DNA of 5,345 nucleotides, taken from positions 1-5,345 of the forward strand of contig JAEDNG010000074.1 of the NCBI GenBank assembly GCA_016302625.1, in the 5' to 3' direction. The number at the start of each line of letters is the position of its first letter. Position 1 is the stretch's first letter. Shown here in pieces: positions 1 to 4,884 of the stretch. The notes below the pieces were generated by a model, which ran no database searches, had not been told where the DNA came from, and saw only the letters and a list, made by a program, of their open reading frames with translations. Origin of the DNA: Clostridiaceae bacterium. GTDB lineage: Bacteria; Bacillota; Clostridia; Oscillospirales; Acutalibacteraceae. Both the position numbers and the translations under genes were made by a program.

Positions 1-24
1 CGTGATGGTTAGTGGGTTTTCGGG

Positions 25-47
25 GTGGGTATCTATTTTGCACCCAC
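25..47. repeat. Short inverted repeat downstream of tRNA-Tyr
   Basis: Six-base arms (GTGGGT at 25-30 and ACCCAC at 42-47) are separated by 11 bases. It lies just past the 3' end of the minus-strand tRNA pair and could act as a processing or termination hairpin. No T-tract follows it on the minus strand, so an intrinsic terminator is not supported. It may be a chance repeat. Confidence 0.3.
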
Positions 48-51
48 AATA

Positions 52-136
52 TGGTGGGAGAGGATGGATTCGAACCATCGAAGCTGAAAGCAGCAGATTT
101 ACAGTCTGTCCCCTTTGGCCACTCGGGAACTCTCCC
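52..136 (-). tRNA. tRNA-Tyr (GUA anticodon)
   Basis: Read on the minus strand, this is a complete class II tRNA of 85 nt including an encoded CCA (52-54). The 7-bp acceptor stem pairs GGGAGAG (130-136) with CTCTCCC (56-62), and the discriminator is A. The anticodon loop reads CTGTAAA with GTA at 100-102. The T arm is GATGG-TTCGAAT-CCATC, and the variable arm is long with a small hairpin, as expected for tRNA-Tyr. One oddity is an A-C mismatch at the top of the anticodon stem (27:43 in standard numbering). It lies 45 bp downstream of tRNA-Thr and has no promoter of its own that I can see, so the two are probably cotranscribed. Confidence 0.96.
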
Positions 137-181
137 ATATATATTTTTTGTTTCAAGAAAGATAAAACTTTACTCGAAAGG

Positions 182-257
182 TGGAGCTGGTGGACGGACT
201 TGAACCCCCGACCTGCTGATTACAAATCAGCTGCTCTACCAACTGAGCTACACCAGC
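182..257 (-). tRNA. tRNA-Thr (UGU anticodon)
   Basis: The minus strand gives a 76-nt cloverleaf with an encoded CCA (182-184) and discriminator U. The acceptor stem pairs GCTGGTG (251-257) with CACCAGC (186-192). The D stem is GCTC/GAGC. The anticodon stem-loop is GCTGA-TTTGTAA-TCAGC with TGT at 222-224, which decodes ACA and other Thr codons. The T loop is TTCAAGT. The T stem (GGGGG/CCGTC) contains one G-G mismatch and one G-U pair. It is the first gene of the Thr-Tyr pair behind the promoter at 276-304. Confidence 0.96.
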
Positions 258-275
258 ATTTTTCAGCGCCTAAAT

Positions 276-304
276 ACTATACCATAATTAAGATACAAAG
301 TCAA
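276..304 (-). promoter_or_regulatory. Promoter for tRNA-Thr/tRNA-Tyr
   Basis: On the minus strand, a -35 box TTGACT (299-304) and a -10 box TATAGT (276-281) are exactly 17 bp apart. Each differs from the sigma-A consensus at one position. Transcription would start near 268-270, about a dozen bases before the mature tRNA-Thr 5' end at 257. This fits a short 5' leader removed by RNase P. Confidence 0.85.
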
Positions 305-360
305 GAAAAAAATCTAATTTTTATTTTTTAAATATAAAAACGATATTCAGGAGCGTTTAT

Positions 361-413
361 AAAAGCAAAAAAGTCTGAGAAATATAAAGAAAATCAAAAT
401 ATTTCTCAGACTT
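361..413 (-). terminator. Rho-independent terminator of the PRPP synthetase gene
   Basis: A perfect 15-bp inverted repeat (371-385 with 399-413, 13-base loop) lies 25 bp past the stop codon of the minus-strand gene. Read on the minus strand, the stem runs into a T-rich tail (TTTTGCTTTT at 370-361, following the TT that ends the stem). This is the layout of an intrinsic terminator. It also separates this gene from the tRNA promoter downstream. Confidence 0.88.
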
Positions 414-437
414 AAACAGCGATAAATTTAAATGATA

Positions 438-1568
438 TTATTTATTCTGTCCGTATTTTGCAACGATCTTCTTGATACGGTCAACCGGGTCGAGCAGACT
501 GCTGATTGAGTTATCGCAGTTTAGAGTATCAACCAGTAACGCTATATATTTCGACATATTTACGCTGCAGTACCAGTCACGCGCCAAAAGCTCAGGTGAC
601 TGATAGATAAGGTTAGTGGTGAAGATTTTATCTATCTTGCCTTGTTCATAATATTCGTCGAATTTTTGAAGTCCTTCGACGAAAAGACCGAAGGTGGAGA
701 AAATGAAAATTCTGCCGGCGCCTTTTTCCTTAAGCTTTGCCGCGATGTCGAGCATAGACTCACCTGAGGAAATCATATCGTCGACAAGTATTAAATCCTT
801 GCCTGTAATATCGTTACCGAGGAATTCATGCGCTTCTATCGGGTTTCTGCCGTTGACTATTACCGAATAGTTGCGGCGCTTGTAGAACATACCGAGCTCC
901 AGCCCTAATACTGAGGAATAGTAAATGCACCGGCCCATTCCGCCCTCGTCCGGAGACACTATCATGGTATGGTCGCGGTCGAGCTTGATATCGGGAACGG
1001 TTTTTAAAAGGGCTTTAATCATCTGATATGCCGCCTGAACATTGTCGAAACCGTCAAGCGGGATGGCGTTATTGACTCTCGGATCGTGCGCGTCAAATGT
1101 AATAATATTTTTTACACCCATTGCGACAAGCTCCTGAAGCGCCATTGCGCAGTCCATCGATTCACGGGCGGTTCTTCTGTGCTGTCTGCCCTCGTAGAGC
1201 ATTGGCATTATAACGGTAATTCTTCTCGCCTTGCCGCCGAGCGCCGCGATAACGCGCTTTAAATCCTGATAATGGTCGTCGGGACTCATAGGAACCGTCT
1301 GACCGTACATCTTATAGGTTACGCTGTAATTAAAGCAGTCGCAGATAATGTAGGCGTCAAGACCTCTGGCGGTGTGCTTAAGAACCGCTTTTGCTTCACC
1401 GGTGCCGAAACGCGGACAGTTTGCAGCTACTACAAAGGATTCGTCCTCGGGAATATTGCGCCATTGCTTTAAGTAGTAGTCTACCTGTGACGCGATATCC
1501 TCGCAGCCGCGCATGCTGATAAGCGCAAGGTCGCCGTAAGGGGTGTGCTTGAAATCAATACTTGCCAT
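438..1568 (-). CDS. prs: Ribose-phosphate pyrophosphokinase (PRPP synthetase), divergent long form
   Basis: This enzyme makes PRPP from ribose 5-phosphate and ATP in the cytoplasm, for purine, pyrimidine, His, Trp and NAD synthesis. The 376-residue protein has the family landmarks in order: an ATP-loop-like segment around 124-138 (YEGRQHRRTARES), a metal-site segment FDAHDP at 158-163 with His161, VSPDEGGMGR at 204-213, the basic KRR of the catalytic loop at 230-232, and the PRPP-binding loop LILVDDMISSGE at 259-270 with the Asp263-Asp264 pair. Canonical bacterial Prs is about 315 residues, so this form is about 60 longer and departs from consensus in the PRPP loop (ISSGES rather than the usual ID-T-GT type). 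The frame is open to an ATG at 1580. I chose the ATG at 1566-1568 because a GGAG ribosome binding site (1576-1579) sits 7 bases upstream of it, while the upstream ATG has no clear site. The function is well supported; the gene symbol is by family. Confidence 0.9.
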   Translation of the reverse strand: MASIDFKHTPYGDLALISMRGCEDIASQVDYYLKQWRNIPEDESFVVAANCPRFGTGEAKAVLKHTARGLDAYIICDCFNYSVTYKMYGQTVPMSPDDHYQDLKRVIAALGGKARRITVIMPMLYEGRQHRRTARESMDCAMALQELVAMGVKNIITFDAHDPRVNNAIPLDGFDNVQAAYQMIKALLKTVPDIKLDRDHTMIVSPDEGGMGRCIYYSSVLGLELGMFYKRRNYSVIVNGRNPIEAHEFLGNDITGKDLILVDDMISSGESMLDIAAKLKEKGAGRIFIFSTFGLFVEGLQKFDEYYEQGKIDKIFTTNLIYQSPELLARDWYCSVNMSKYIALLVDTLNCDNSISSLLDPVDRIKKIVAKYGQNK

Positions 1569-1569
1569 A

Positions 1570-1644
1570 ATAATCTCCATTCTGCCGCTAAAGCGTCAGC
1601 ACAAATAGGTTATGAAATCTCCCTTAGCGGCGAATGGAGATTAT
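1570..1644 (-). promoter_or_regulatory. Leader hairpin burying the prs ribosome binding site
   Basis: Bases 1570-1591 and 1624-1644 are inverted repeats that pair over 21 bp with one bulged base (1583), around a 32-base loop. In the minus-strand mRNA the 3' arm contains the GGAG Shine-Dalgarno sequence (1576-1579) and stops one base before the ATG at 1568. If transcribed, this stem would block ribosome loading. The loop carries a second copy of GGAGATT (1616-1622 on the plus strand as AATCTCC). It can pair with the anti-SD arm (1636-1642) instead and free the real site. The pairing is seen in the sequence; a regulatory role is inferred. A TATAAT hexamer on the minus strand (1640-1645) could instead be a -10 box with the start inside the hairpin, but no good -35 goes with it. 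Confidence 0.55.
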
Positions 1645-1663
1645 ACCGGCATGTTTCGCGGTT

Positions 1664-1683
1664 GCCTTTTATAAATAAAAGGC
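1664..1683. repeat. Perfect 8-bp hairpin in the prs leader
   Basis: GCCTTTTA (1664-1671) and TAAAAGGC (1676-1683) are perfect inverted arms around a 4-base loop. The last three bases overlap a smaller GGCG/CGCC dyad at 1681-1695. It is one of a run of hairpins upstream of the PRPP synthetase gene and does not look like a terminator in either direction. Confidence 0.6.
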
Positions 1684-1709
1684 GAGCGGAACGCCGTCCC
1701 TATATTGTG

Positions 1710-1733
1710 TTTAGCGTGATTTTTCACGCTAAA
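1710..1733. repeat. Perfect 10-bp hairpin in the prs leader
   Basis: TTTAGCGTGA (1710-1719) and TCACGCTAAA (1724-1733) form a perfect 10-bp dyad with a 4-base loop. The CGCTAAAGC motif at its right edge (1727-1735) recurs at 1586-1594 beside the ribosome-binding-site hairpin. The roughly 140-bp structured segment is therefore bounded by a 9-bp direct repeat. It could be an operator, an RNA hairpin in the leader, or part of a small repeat element. Confidence 0.6.
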
Positions 1734-1744
1734 GCCCTCCGTGT

Positions 1745-1964
1745 CAGTCAAAATATTCAATTGAAAAATCACATATATATAATAACACAAAATCTTCGAC
1801 ACAAAAAGACCTTTTTTAAAAAAATATTAATAATATTTAAAGTATATTGTCGGATAAAATTTATATTATACAGCTAAAATGAGAAAATATATTGCCGGCT
1901 TTGCTAACCGGATGACCGAGCTTTGCAATAAGTCGGAAAAATAATTTTAAAAAAATTACATTAA
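1745..1964. other. AT-rich divergent intergenic region
   Basis: This stretch between the minus-strand prs leader and the plus-strand sulfur operon is strongly A/T-rich and holds no convincing gene. A 21-codon open frame from ATG 1879 to a stop at 1944 has no ribosome binding site. Two imperfect copies of a CCG-GCTTTGC-type segment lie at about 1893-1910 and 1915-1937. Nothing else recognisable was seen. Confidence 0.5.
1776..1804 (-). promoter_or_regulatory. Possible promoter for prs (weak)
   Basis: On the minus strand TTGTGT (1799-1804) and TATATA (1776-1781) are 17 bp apart and could be -35 and -10 boxes. Transcription from here would include all the leader hairpins. The match is modest and the region is so AT-rich (about 1745-1890) that other placements are possible. 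Confidence 0.25.
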
Positions 1965-1981
1965 CCTATTGACAAGATAGG
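1965..1981. promoter_or_regulatory. Candidate operator overlapping the -35 box
   Basis: CCTAT (1965-1969) and ATAGG (1977-1981) form a dyad with a 7-base spacer that spans the -35 hexamer. This is a natural place for a repressor such as the Rrf2-family protein encoded at the end of the operon. The arms are short, so chance is possible. Confidence 0.35.
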
Positions 1982-1997
1982 AAAATAATGTTATAAT
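1969..1997 (+). promoter_or_regulatory. Consensus promoter of the metY-cysK operon
   Basis: A perfect TTGACA (1969-1974) and a perfect TATAAT (1992-1997) are separated by 17 bp, so this should be a very strong sigma-A promoter. Transcription should start at about 2003-2006, some 135 bases before metY. That leaves room for the leader ORF. A promoter this strong usually needs downstream or repressor control. Both are suggested here by the leader and by dyads at 1965-1981 and 1999-2021. Confidence 0.92.
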
Positions 1998-1998
1998 A

Positions 1999-2021
1999 CT
2001 ATCAACATATCGGATTGGTAG
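1999..2021. promoter_or_regulatory. Candidate operator at the transcription start
   Basis: CTATCAA (1999-2005) and TTGGTAG (2015-2021) are inverted with one mismatch around 9 bases, right after the -10 box and across the likely start site. The size and position suit a repressor site. The outer CTAT and TAGG elements resemble those of the dyad at 1965-1981, although the spacing differs. The link to the operon's Rrf2 regulator is an inference. Confidence 0.4.
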
Positions 2022-2030
2022 GTAAATGAT

Positions 2031-2135
2031 ATGAAGAACAAAACAAATATTTTTGAGGCTCTTGTGAGAGCTAATTTCCGTTTCGGGCGAATGTGCCGAT
2101 GTTGCAAAAGTACATTCAATAACGAAAGGAAATAA
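2031..2135 (+). CDS. Cys-containing leader peptide of the metY-cysK operon (34 aa)
   Basis: This short ORF starts at ATG 2031, behind a weak AGG (2020-2022), about 27 bases after the predicted transcription start. It ends at TAA 2133, six bases before metY. The peptide begins MKNKTNIFEAL and ends CKSTFNNERK. It has three Cys in four codons (residues 22, 24 and 25; TGC 2094, TGT 2100, TGC 2103) within RMCRCC. Cys is normally rare, so this clustering ahead of a cysteine biosynthesis operon is typical of an attenuator leader, like the poly-Cys upstream ORFs known in mycobacteria. The metY ribosome binding site (AAAGGA, 2125-2130) lies within its last codons, so translation of the two is physically linked. 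I do not recognise the exact peptide as a named family, and the product itself probably has no function. Confidence 0.65.
   Translation: MKNKTNIFEALVRANFRFGRMCRCCKSTFNNERK
2074..2133 (+). promoter_or_regulatory. Foldable attenuator sequestering the metY ribosome binding site
   Basis: Bases 2074-2085 pair with 2123-2133 over 11 bp with one bulged G (2080), covering the AAAGGA site of metY. Inside this, 2089-2096 pairs with 2110-2117 (8 bp, one G-U) around a 13-base loop. The Cys codons lie in this inner stem-loop. A competing hairpin, 2083-2086 plus 2088 with 2095-2099 region (GCCGA), uses bases of both stems, so the folds exclude each other. A ribosome paused at the Cys codons would cover 2079-2109 or so, breaking the outer stem and freeing the site. 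There is no T-tract, so control would be at translation rather than by intrinsic termination. A small hairpin at 2058-2071 precedes it. The pairings are seen; the mechanism is inferred. Confidence 0.55.
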
Positions 2136-2140
2136 TAAAA

Positions 2141-3424
2141 ATGAGCAATTATAAATTTGAAACCTTACAATTACACGTGGGGCAGGAGTCTCCCGACCCC
2201 GCGACCGACGCGAGAGCGGTTCCGATTTACGCAACCACATCTTATGTATTTAAAGATTCGGCGCAGGCGGCGGGACGCTTCGGACTATCCGAGGGCGGGA
2301 ATATTTATACAAGACTTATGAATCCCACCTCGGACGTTTTTGAAAAGCGCATAGCGGCGCTTGAGAGCGGAGCGGCGGCTTTGGCAACTGCTTCGGGTTC
2401 GGCGGCTATAACCTATGCGGTACAGAACATAGCGCGTGCCGGCGACCATATCGTCGCTTCTTCAAATCTTTACGGCGGTACATACAATCTTTTTGCGAAT
2501 ACGTTAAAGGATCAGGGAGTTGACGTTACCTTCGCCGCTCCGTCGGATTTTGAAAGAATAGAAAAAGCTATTAAGCCGAATACAAAGCTTATCTATGCCG
2601 AGACGCTGGGAAATCCGAATTCCGACGTAATTGATATCGAGGCGCTCTCAAAAATCGCGCACCGTCACGGAATACCGCTTATCGTTGATAATACCTTTGC
2701 GACGCCCTATCTTTTAAGACCCATTGAACACGGCGCGGATATTGTCGTCCACTCCGCCACAAAATTCATCGGCGGTCACGGAACTGTAATGGGCGGCGTT
2801 GTGGTAGATTCGGGCAAATTCGACTGGGCGGCGAACGATAAATTCCCCGGGCTTTCAAAGCCCAATCCGTCGTATCACGGGGTTGTATTCACCGAAGCGT
2901 GCGGCAATCTTGCCTACATATTAAAGCTTCGGACCACTCTTATGAGGGATCAGGGCGCGACGATTTCGCCGTTTAACTCTTTCCTGCTTTTACAGGGGCT
3001 TGAAACCTTGTCTTTGCGCGTTGAGCGGCATGTGGAAAACGCTTTAAAGGTTGTCGAATTTCTTGAAAATCATCCGCAGGTCGAAAGGGTGAATCATCCT
3101 TCGCTTGCAAGCGGGAAACAAAAAGAGCTTTATAACAGATATTTCCCGAACGGCGCGGCTTCGATTTTCACCTTTGAAGTTAAGGGCGATGCCGAAAAAG
3201 CAAAGAAATTCACCGAATCGCTTGAGCTTTTCTCTTTGCTTGCAAATGTCGCCGATGTAAAATCCCTTGTAATTCACCCCGCGTCAACAACACATTCGCA
3301 GATGAGCGAAGAAGAGCTTCTTAAAAGCGGAATCAAACCGAATACGGTTCGCCTTTCTATCGGTACGGAGCATATAGACGATATTATTGCGGATTTAGAG
3401 CATGGATTTAAAAAAATTAAGTAA
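2141..3424 (+). CDS. metY: O-acetylhomoserine sulfhydrylase (MetY), Cys/Met-metabolism PLP enzyme
   Basis: This cytoplasmic PLP enzyme joins sulfide to O-acetylhomoserine to give homocysteine, the direct sulfhydrylation route to methionine. Some members also accept O-acetylserine. The 427-residue length matches the MetY subfamily, which is longer than cystathionine gamma-synthase or beta-lyase (about 380). Visible landmarks are the YTR of the PLP phosphate site (56-58), SGSAA (85-89), NLYGGT (109-114), VDNTFATP with Asp183 facing the pyridine nitrogen, the Schiff-base Lys208 in HSATKFIGGHG, and the C-terminal substrate-carboxylate Arg404 in NTVRLSIGTE. The start is ATG 2141, behind AAAGGA with a 10-base gap. 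It is the first main gene of the operon, 18 bp before cysK. Family assignment is secure; substrate preference between acetylhomoserine and acetylserine cannot be read from sequence alone. Confidence 0.93.
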   Translation: MSNYKFETLQLHVGQESPDPATDARAVPIYATTSYVFKDSAQAAGRFGLSEGGNIYTRLMNPTSDVFEKRIAALESGAAALATASGSAAITYAVQNIARAGDHIVASSNLYGGTYNLFANTLKDQGVDVTFAAPSDFERIEKAIKPNTKLIYAETLGNPNSDVIDIEALSKIAHRHGIPLIVDNTFATPYLLRPIEHGADIVVHSATKFIGGHGTVMGGVVVDSGKFDWAANDKFPGLSKPNPSYHGVVFTEACGNLAYILKLRTTLMRDQGATISPFNSFLLLQGLETLSLRVERHVENALKVVEFLENHPQVERVNHPSLASGKQKELYNRYFPNGAASIFTFEVKGDAEKAKKFTESLELFSLLANVADVKSLVIHPASTTHSQMSEEELLKSGIKPNTVRLSIGTEHIDDIIADLEHGFKKIK

Positions 3425-3427
3425 TAT

Positions 3428-3433
3428 AAGGAG
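3428..3433 (+). promoter_or_regulatory. Ribosome binding site of cysK
   Basis: AAGGAG lies 9 bases before the cysK ATG at 3443, in the 18-bp gap after metY. It is a much better site than those of metY or the Rrf2 gene and would allow cysK to be translated independently of the leader control. Confidence 0.8.
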
Positions 3434-3442
3434 TAGATTAGC

Positions 3443-4375
3443 ATGTCAAAAATATATACATCTGCCGATCAGCTGATCGGAAAAACACCTCTTCTCGAAC
3501 TTACCCACATTGAAAAAAAGCACGGTTTAAAGGCTAAGGTTTTAGTAAAGCTTGAATATTTCAATCCCGCAGGCTCGGTCAAGGACCGTATTGCAAAGGC
3601 GATGATAGACGACGCGGAGAAAAGCGGCAGGCTGAAACCCGGTTCTGTAATAATCGAGCCGACCTCGGGCAACACCGGAATAGGTCTTGCGGCTGTGGCG
3701 GCGGCAAGGGGTTACAGAATAATTATCGTTATGCCGGAAACCATGTCGGTTGAGCGCCGCCAGCTTATGAAGGCGTACGGTGCGGAGCTTGTGCTTACCG
3801 AGGGCGCAAAGGGAATGAAAGGCGCAATCGCCAAAGCCGACGAATTGAGCAAAGAAATTCCAAACAGCTTTATTCCGGGTCAGTTTGTAAATCCGGCTAA
3901 TCCCAAAGCGCACTTTGAAACTACGGGGCCGGAAATTTACGGGGATACCGACGGAGAGGTTGATATTTTCGTTGCAGGCGTAGGTACCGGCGGCACTATT
4001 ACCGGTGTAGGTCAGTATTTAAAATCCAAAAAGCCGGGCGTAAAGGTTGTAGCCGTGGAGCCGGCTGATTCCGCAGTGCTTTCGGGCAATCCGTCGGGAC
4101 CGCATAAGATTCAGGGTATAGGCGCGGGATTTGTCCCCGACGTGCTTGACACAAAGGTTTACGACGAGATAATTCCGGTTGCGAACGACGACGCGTTTGC
4201 TTTCGGCAAGGAAATAGGAAAGTCAGAGGGCGTGCTTGTAGGTATTTCCTCGGGCGCGGCGCTGTTTGCGGCGGTTGAGCTTGCAAAACGTCCCGAAAAC
4301 GAGGGCAAGACTATTGTGGCTCTGCTTCCGGACACCGGCGACAGATATCTTTCCACCGCGCTCTTTGCCGAATAG
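3443..4375 (+). CDS. cysK: Cysteine synthase A (O-acetylserine sulfhydrylase)
   Basis: It makes cysteine and acetate from O-acetylserine and sulfide. The 310-residue protein is full length for the fold-type II PLP family. Seen in order: the N-terminal IGKTPLLEL (12-20), the PLP-binding Lys47 in AGSVKDR, the substrate loop TSGNTG (74-79), the PLP-phosphate glycine loop GTGGT (181-185), GISSGAA (267-273) with the Ser that contacts the pyridine nitrogen, and the C-terminal PDTGDRYLST. The absence of a C-terminal regulatory domain and the overall layout favour cysteine synthase over cystathionine beta-synthase. It follows metY by 18 bp and overlaps neither neighbour; the next gene starts 3 bp after its stop. 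No serine acetyltransferase (cysE) is present in the window, so O-acetylserine must come from elsewhere. Confidence 0.95.
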   Translation: MSKIYTSADQLIGKTPLLELTHIEKKHGLKAKVLVKLEYFNPAGSVKDRIAKAMIDDAEKSGRLKPGSVIIEPTSGNTGIGLAAVAAARGYRIIIVMPETMSVERRQLMKAYGAELVLTEGAKGMKGAIAKADELSKEIPNSFIPGQFVNPANPKAHFETTGPEIYGDTDGEVDIFVAGVGTGGTITGVGQYLKSKKPGVKVVAVEPADSAVLSGNPSGPHKIQGIGAGFVPDVLDTKVYDEIIPVANDDAFAFGKEIGKSEGVLVGISSGAALFAAVELAKRPENEGKTIVALLPDTGDRYLSTALFAE

Positions 4376-4378
4376 GTC

Positions 4379-4810
4379 ATGATAGTATCAACGAGAGGGA
4401 GATATGCGCTCCGCGTTATGACAGACCTTGCCGAGCATGGCAGGGAGGACTTTATACCGCTTAAAGCGATAACCGAGAGACAGAATATATCCCGGAAATA
4501 TTTAGAGAGCATAATGACAAGTCTTTCAAAAGCGGGTCTTGTCGAGGGCGCTCACGGCAAGGGCGGAGGCTACCGTCTTTGCCGTGAGCCGGACGAATAT
4601 AAGGTGAGCGAAATCCTGACATTGACTGAGGGTACGCTCGCCCCTGTCGCATGCCTTACACCGGGAGCTACCCCCTGCGAAATGGCGGAGCGATGCCGAA
4701 CTCTGCCTATGTGGAAAAAGCTTGATAAGCTAATTAACGATTTTTTTGATTCCTATACGCTTGCCGACCTTATGGCAAAGGACGGGGATTTTAACAACTG
4801 GGTAATATGA
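4379..4810 (+). CDS. Rrf2-family regulator, IscR-like with three conserved-position cysteines
   Basis: This 143-residue DNA-binding protein opens with the family signature STRGRYALRVMTDLA (4-18) and has a winged helix-turn-helix through the wing GAHGKGGGYRL (57-67). Cysteines at 92, 100 and 106 (with a fourth at 68) fall in the segment where IscR carries its Fe-S ligands (Cys92, 98 and 104 in E. coli). The first spacing here is 7 rather than 5 residues. Bacillus CymR, the cysteine repressor of this family, lacks this triad as I recall it, so this protein is closer to IscR in sensing potential although it sits in a cysteine operon. The ATG at 4379 is 3 bp after the cysK stop with no good ribosome binding site, so translation is probably coupled to cysK. 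It likely represses its own operon through the dyads near 1965-2021. Sensing of Fe-S, cysteine or redox state is inferred. Confidence 0.88.
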   Translation: MIVSTRGRYALRVMTDLAEHGREDFIPLKAITERQNISRKYLESIMTSLSKAGLVEGAHGKGGGYRLCREPDEYKVSEILTLTEGTLAPVACLTPGATPCEMAERCRTLPMWKKLDKLINDFFDSYTLADLMAKDGDFNNWVI

Positions 4811-4825
4811 CTACAAATAAAAGAA

Positions 4826-4856
4826 GCTGCTCCGAAACGCGGTGCAGCCTCTTTCT
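4826..4856 (+). terminator. Possible first terminator after the operon
   Basis: GCTGC (4826-4830) and GCAGC (4844-4848) pair around a T-T mismatch, followed by CCG/CGG with a 5-base loop. The run CTCTTTCT follows. It starts 16 bp after the Rrf2 stop codon. The T-tract is broken by C, so termination may be partial. Confidence 0.5.
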
Positions 4857-4858
4857 GC

Positions 4859-4884
4859 ATACCGGAAAGTCCTACCGGTATTTT
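4859..4884 (+). terminator. Possible second terminator after the operon
   Basis: ATACCGG (4859-4865) and CCGGTAT (4875-4881) form a perfect 7-bp stem with a 9-base loop, ending in TTTT (4881-4884). It stands in tandem with the hairpin just upstream, and together they probably end the metY-cysK transcript. Confidence 0.55.

Noticed and set aside
2..331. Open frames on the plus strand across the tRNA pair
   Set aside because: They run antisense through two complete tRNA genes and a promoter. The apparent peptides are tRNA complement sequence (for example DGFEPS-type artefacts) with no gene-like support.
1569..1580. Upstream ATG at 1580 as the prs start
   Set aside because: It adds only four residues. 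The GGAG that begins one base after the first letter of that ATG is perfectly placed for the ATG at 1568, and nothing suitable lies before 1580.
1640..1645. TATAAT on the minus strand as the prs -10 box
   Set aside because: The hexamer is perfect, but no reasonable -35 lies 16-18 bp upstream and it falls within the inverted repeat arm. It is kept only as an alternative that would undercut the leader-hairpin idea.
1879..1944. 21-codon ORF starting MRKYIAGFANRM upstream of the operon promoter
   Set aside because: It has no Shine-Dalgarno sequence, no clear promoter, and ends before the operon promoter. It could be real but the sequence does not support it.
2004..2140. S-box (SAM-I) riboswitch or T-box ahead of metY
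   Set aside because: These are common for methionine and cysteine genes in Firmicutes. The leader is too short (about 135 bases) and shows no T-box motif, S-box core or intrinsic terminator.
3469..4286. Long open frames antisense to cysK (for example about 3542-3913 and 3999-4286, minus strand)
   Set aside because: They lie wholly inside cysK, give no recognisable protein, lack ribosome binding sites and result from codon bias in the real gene.
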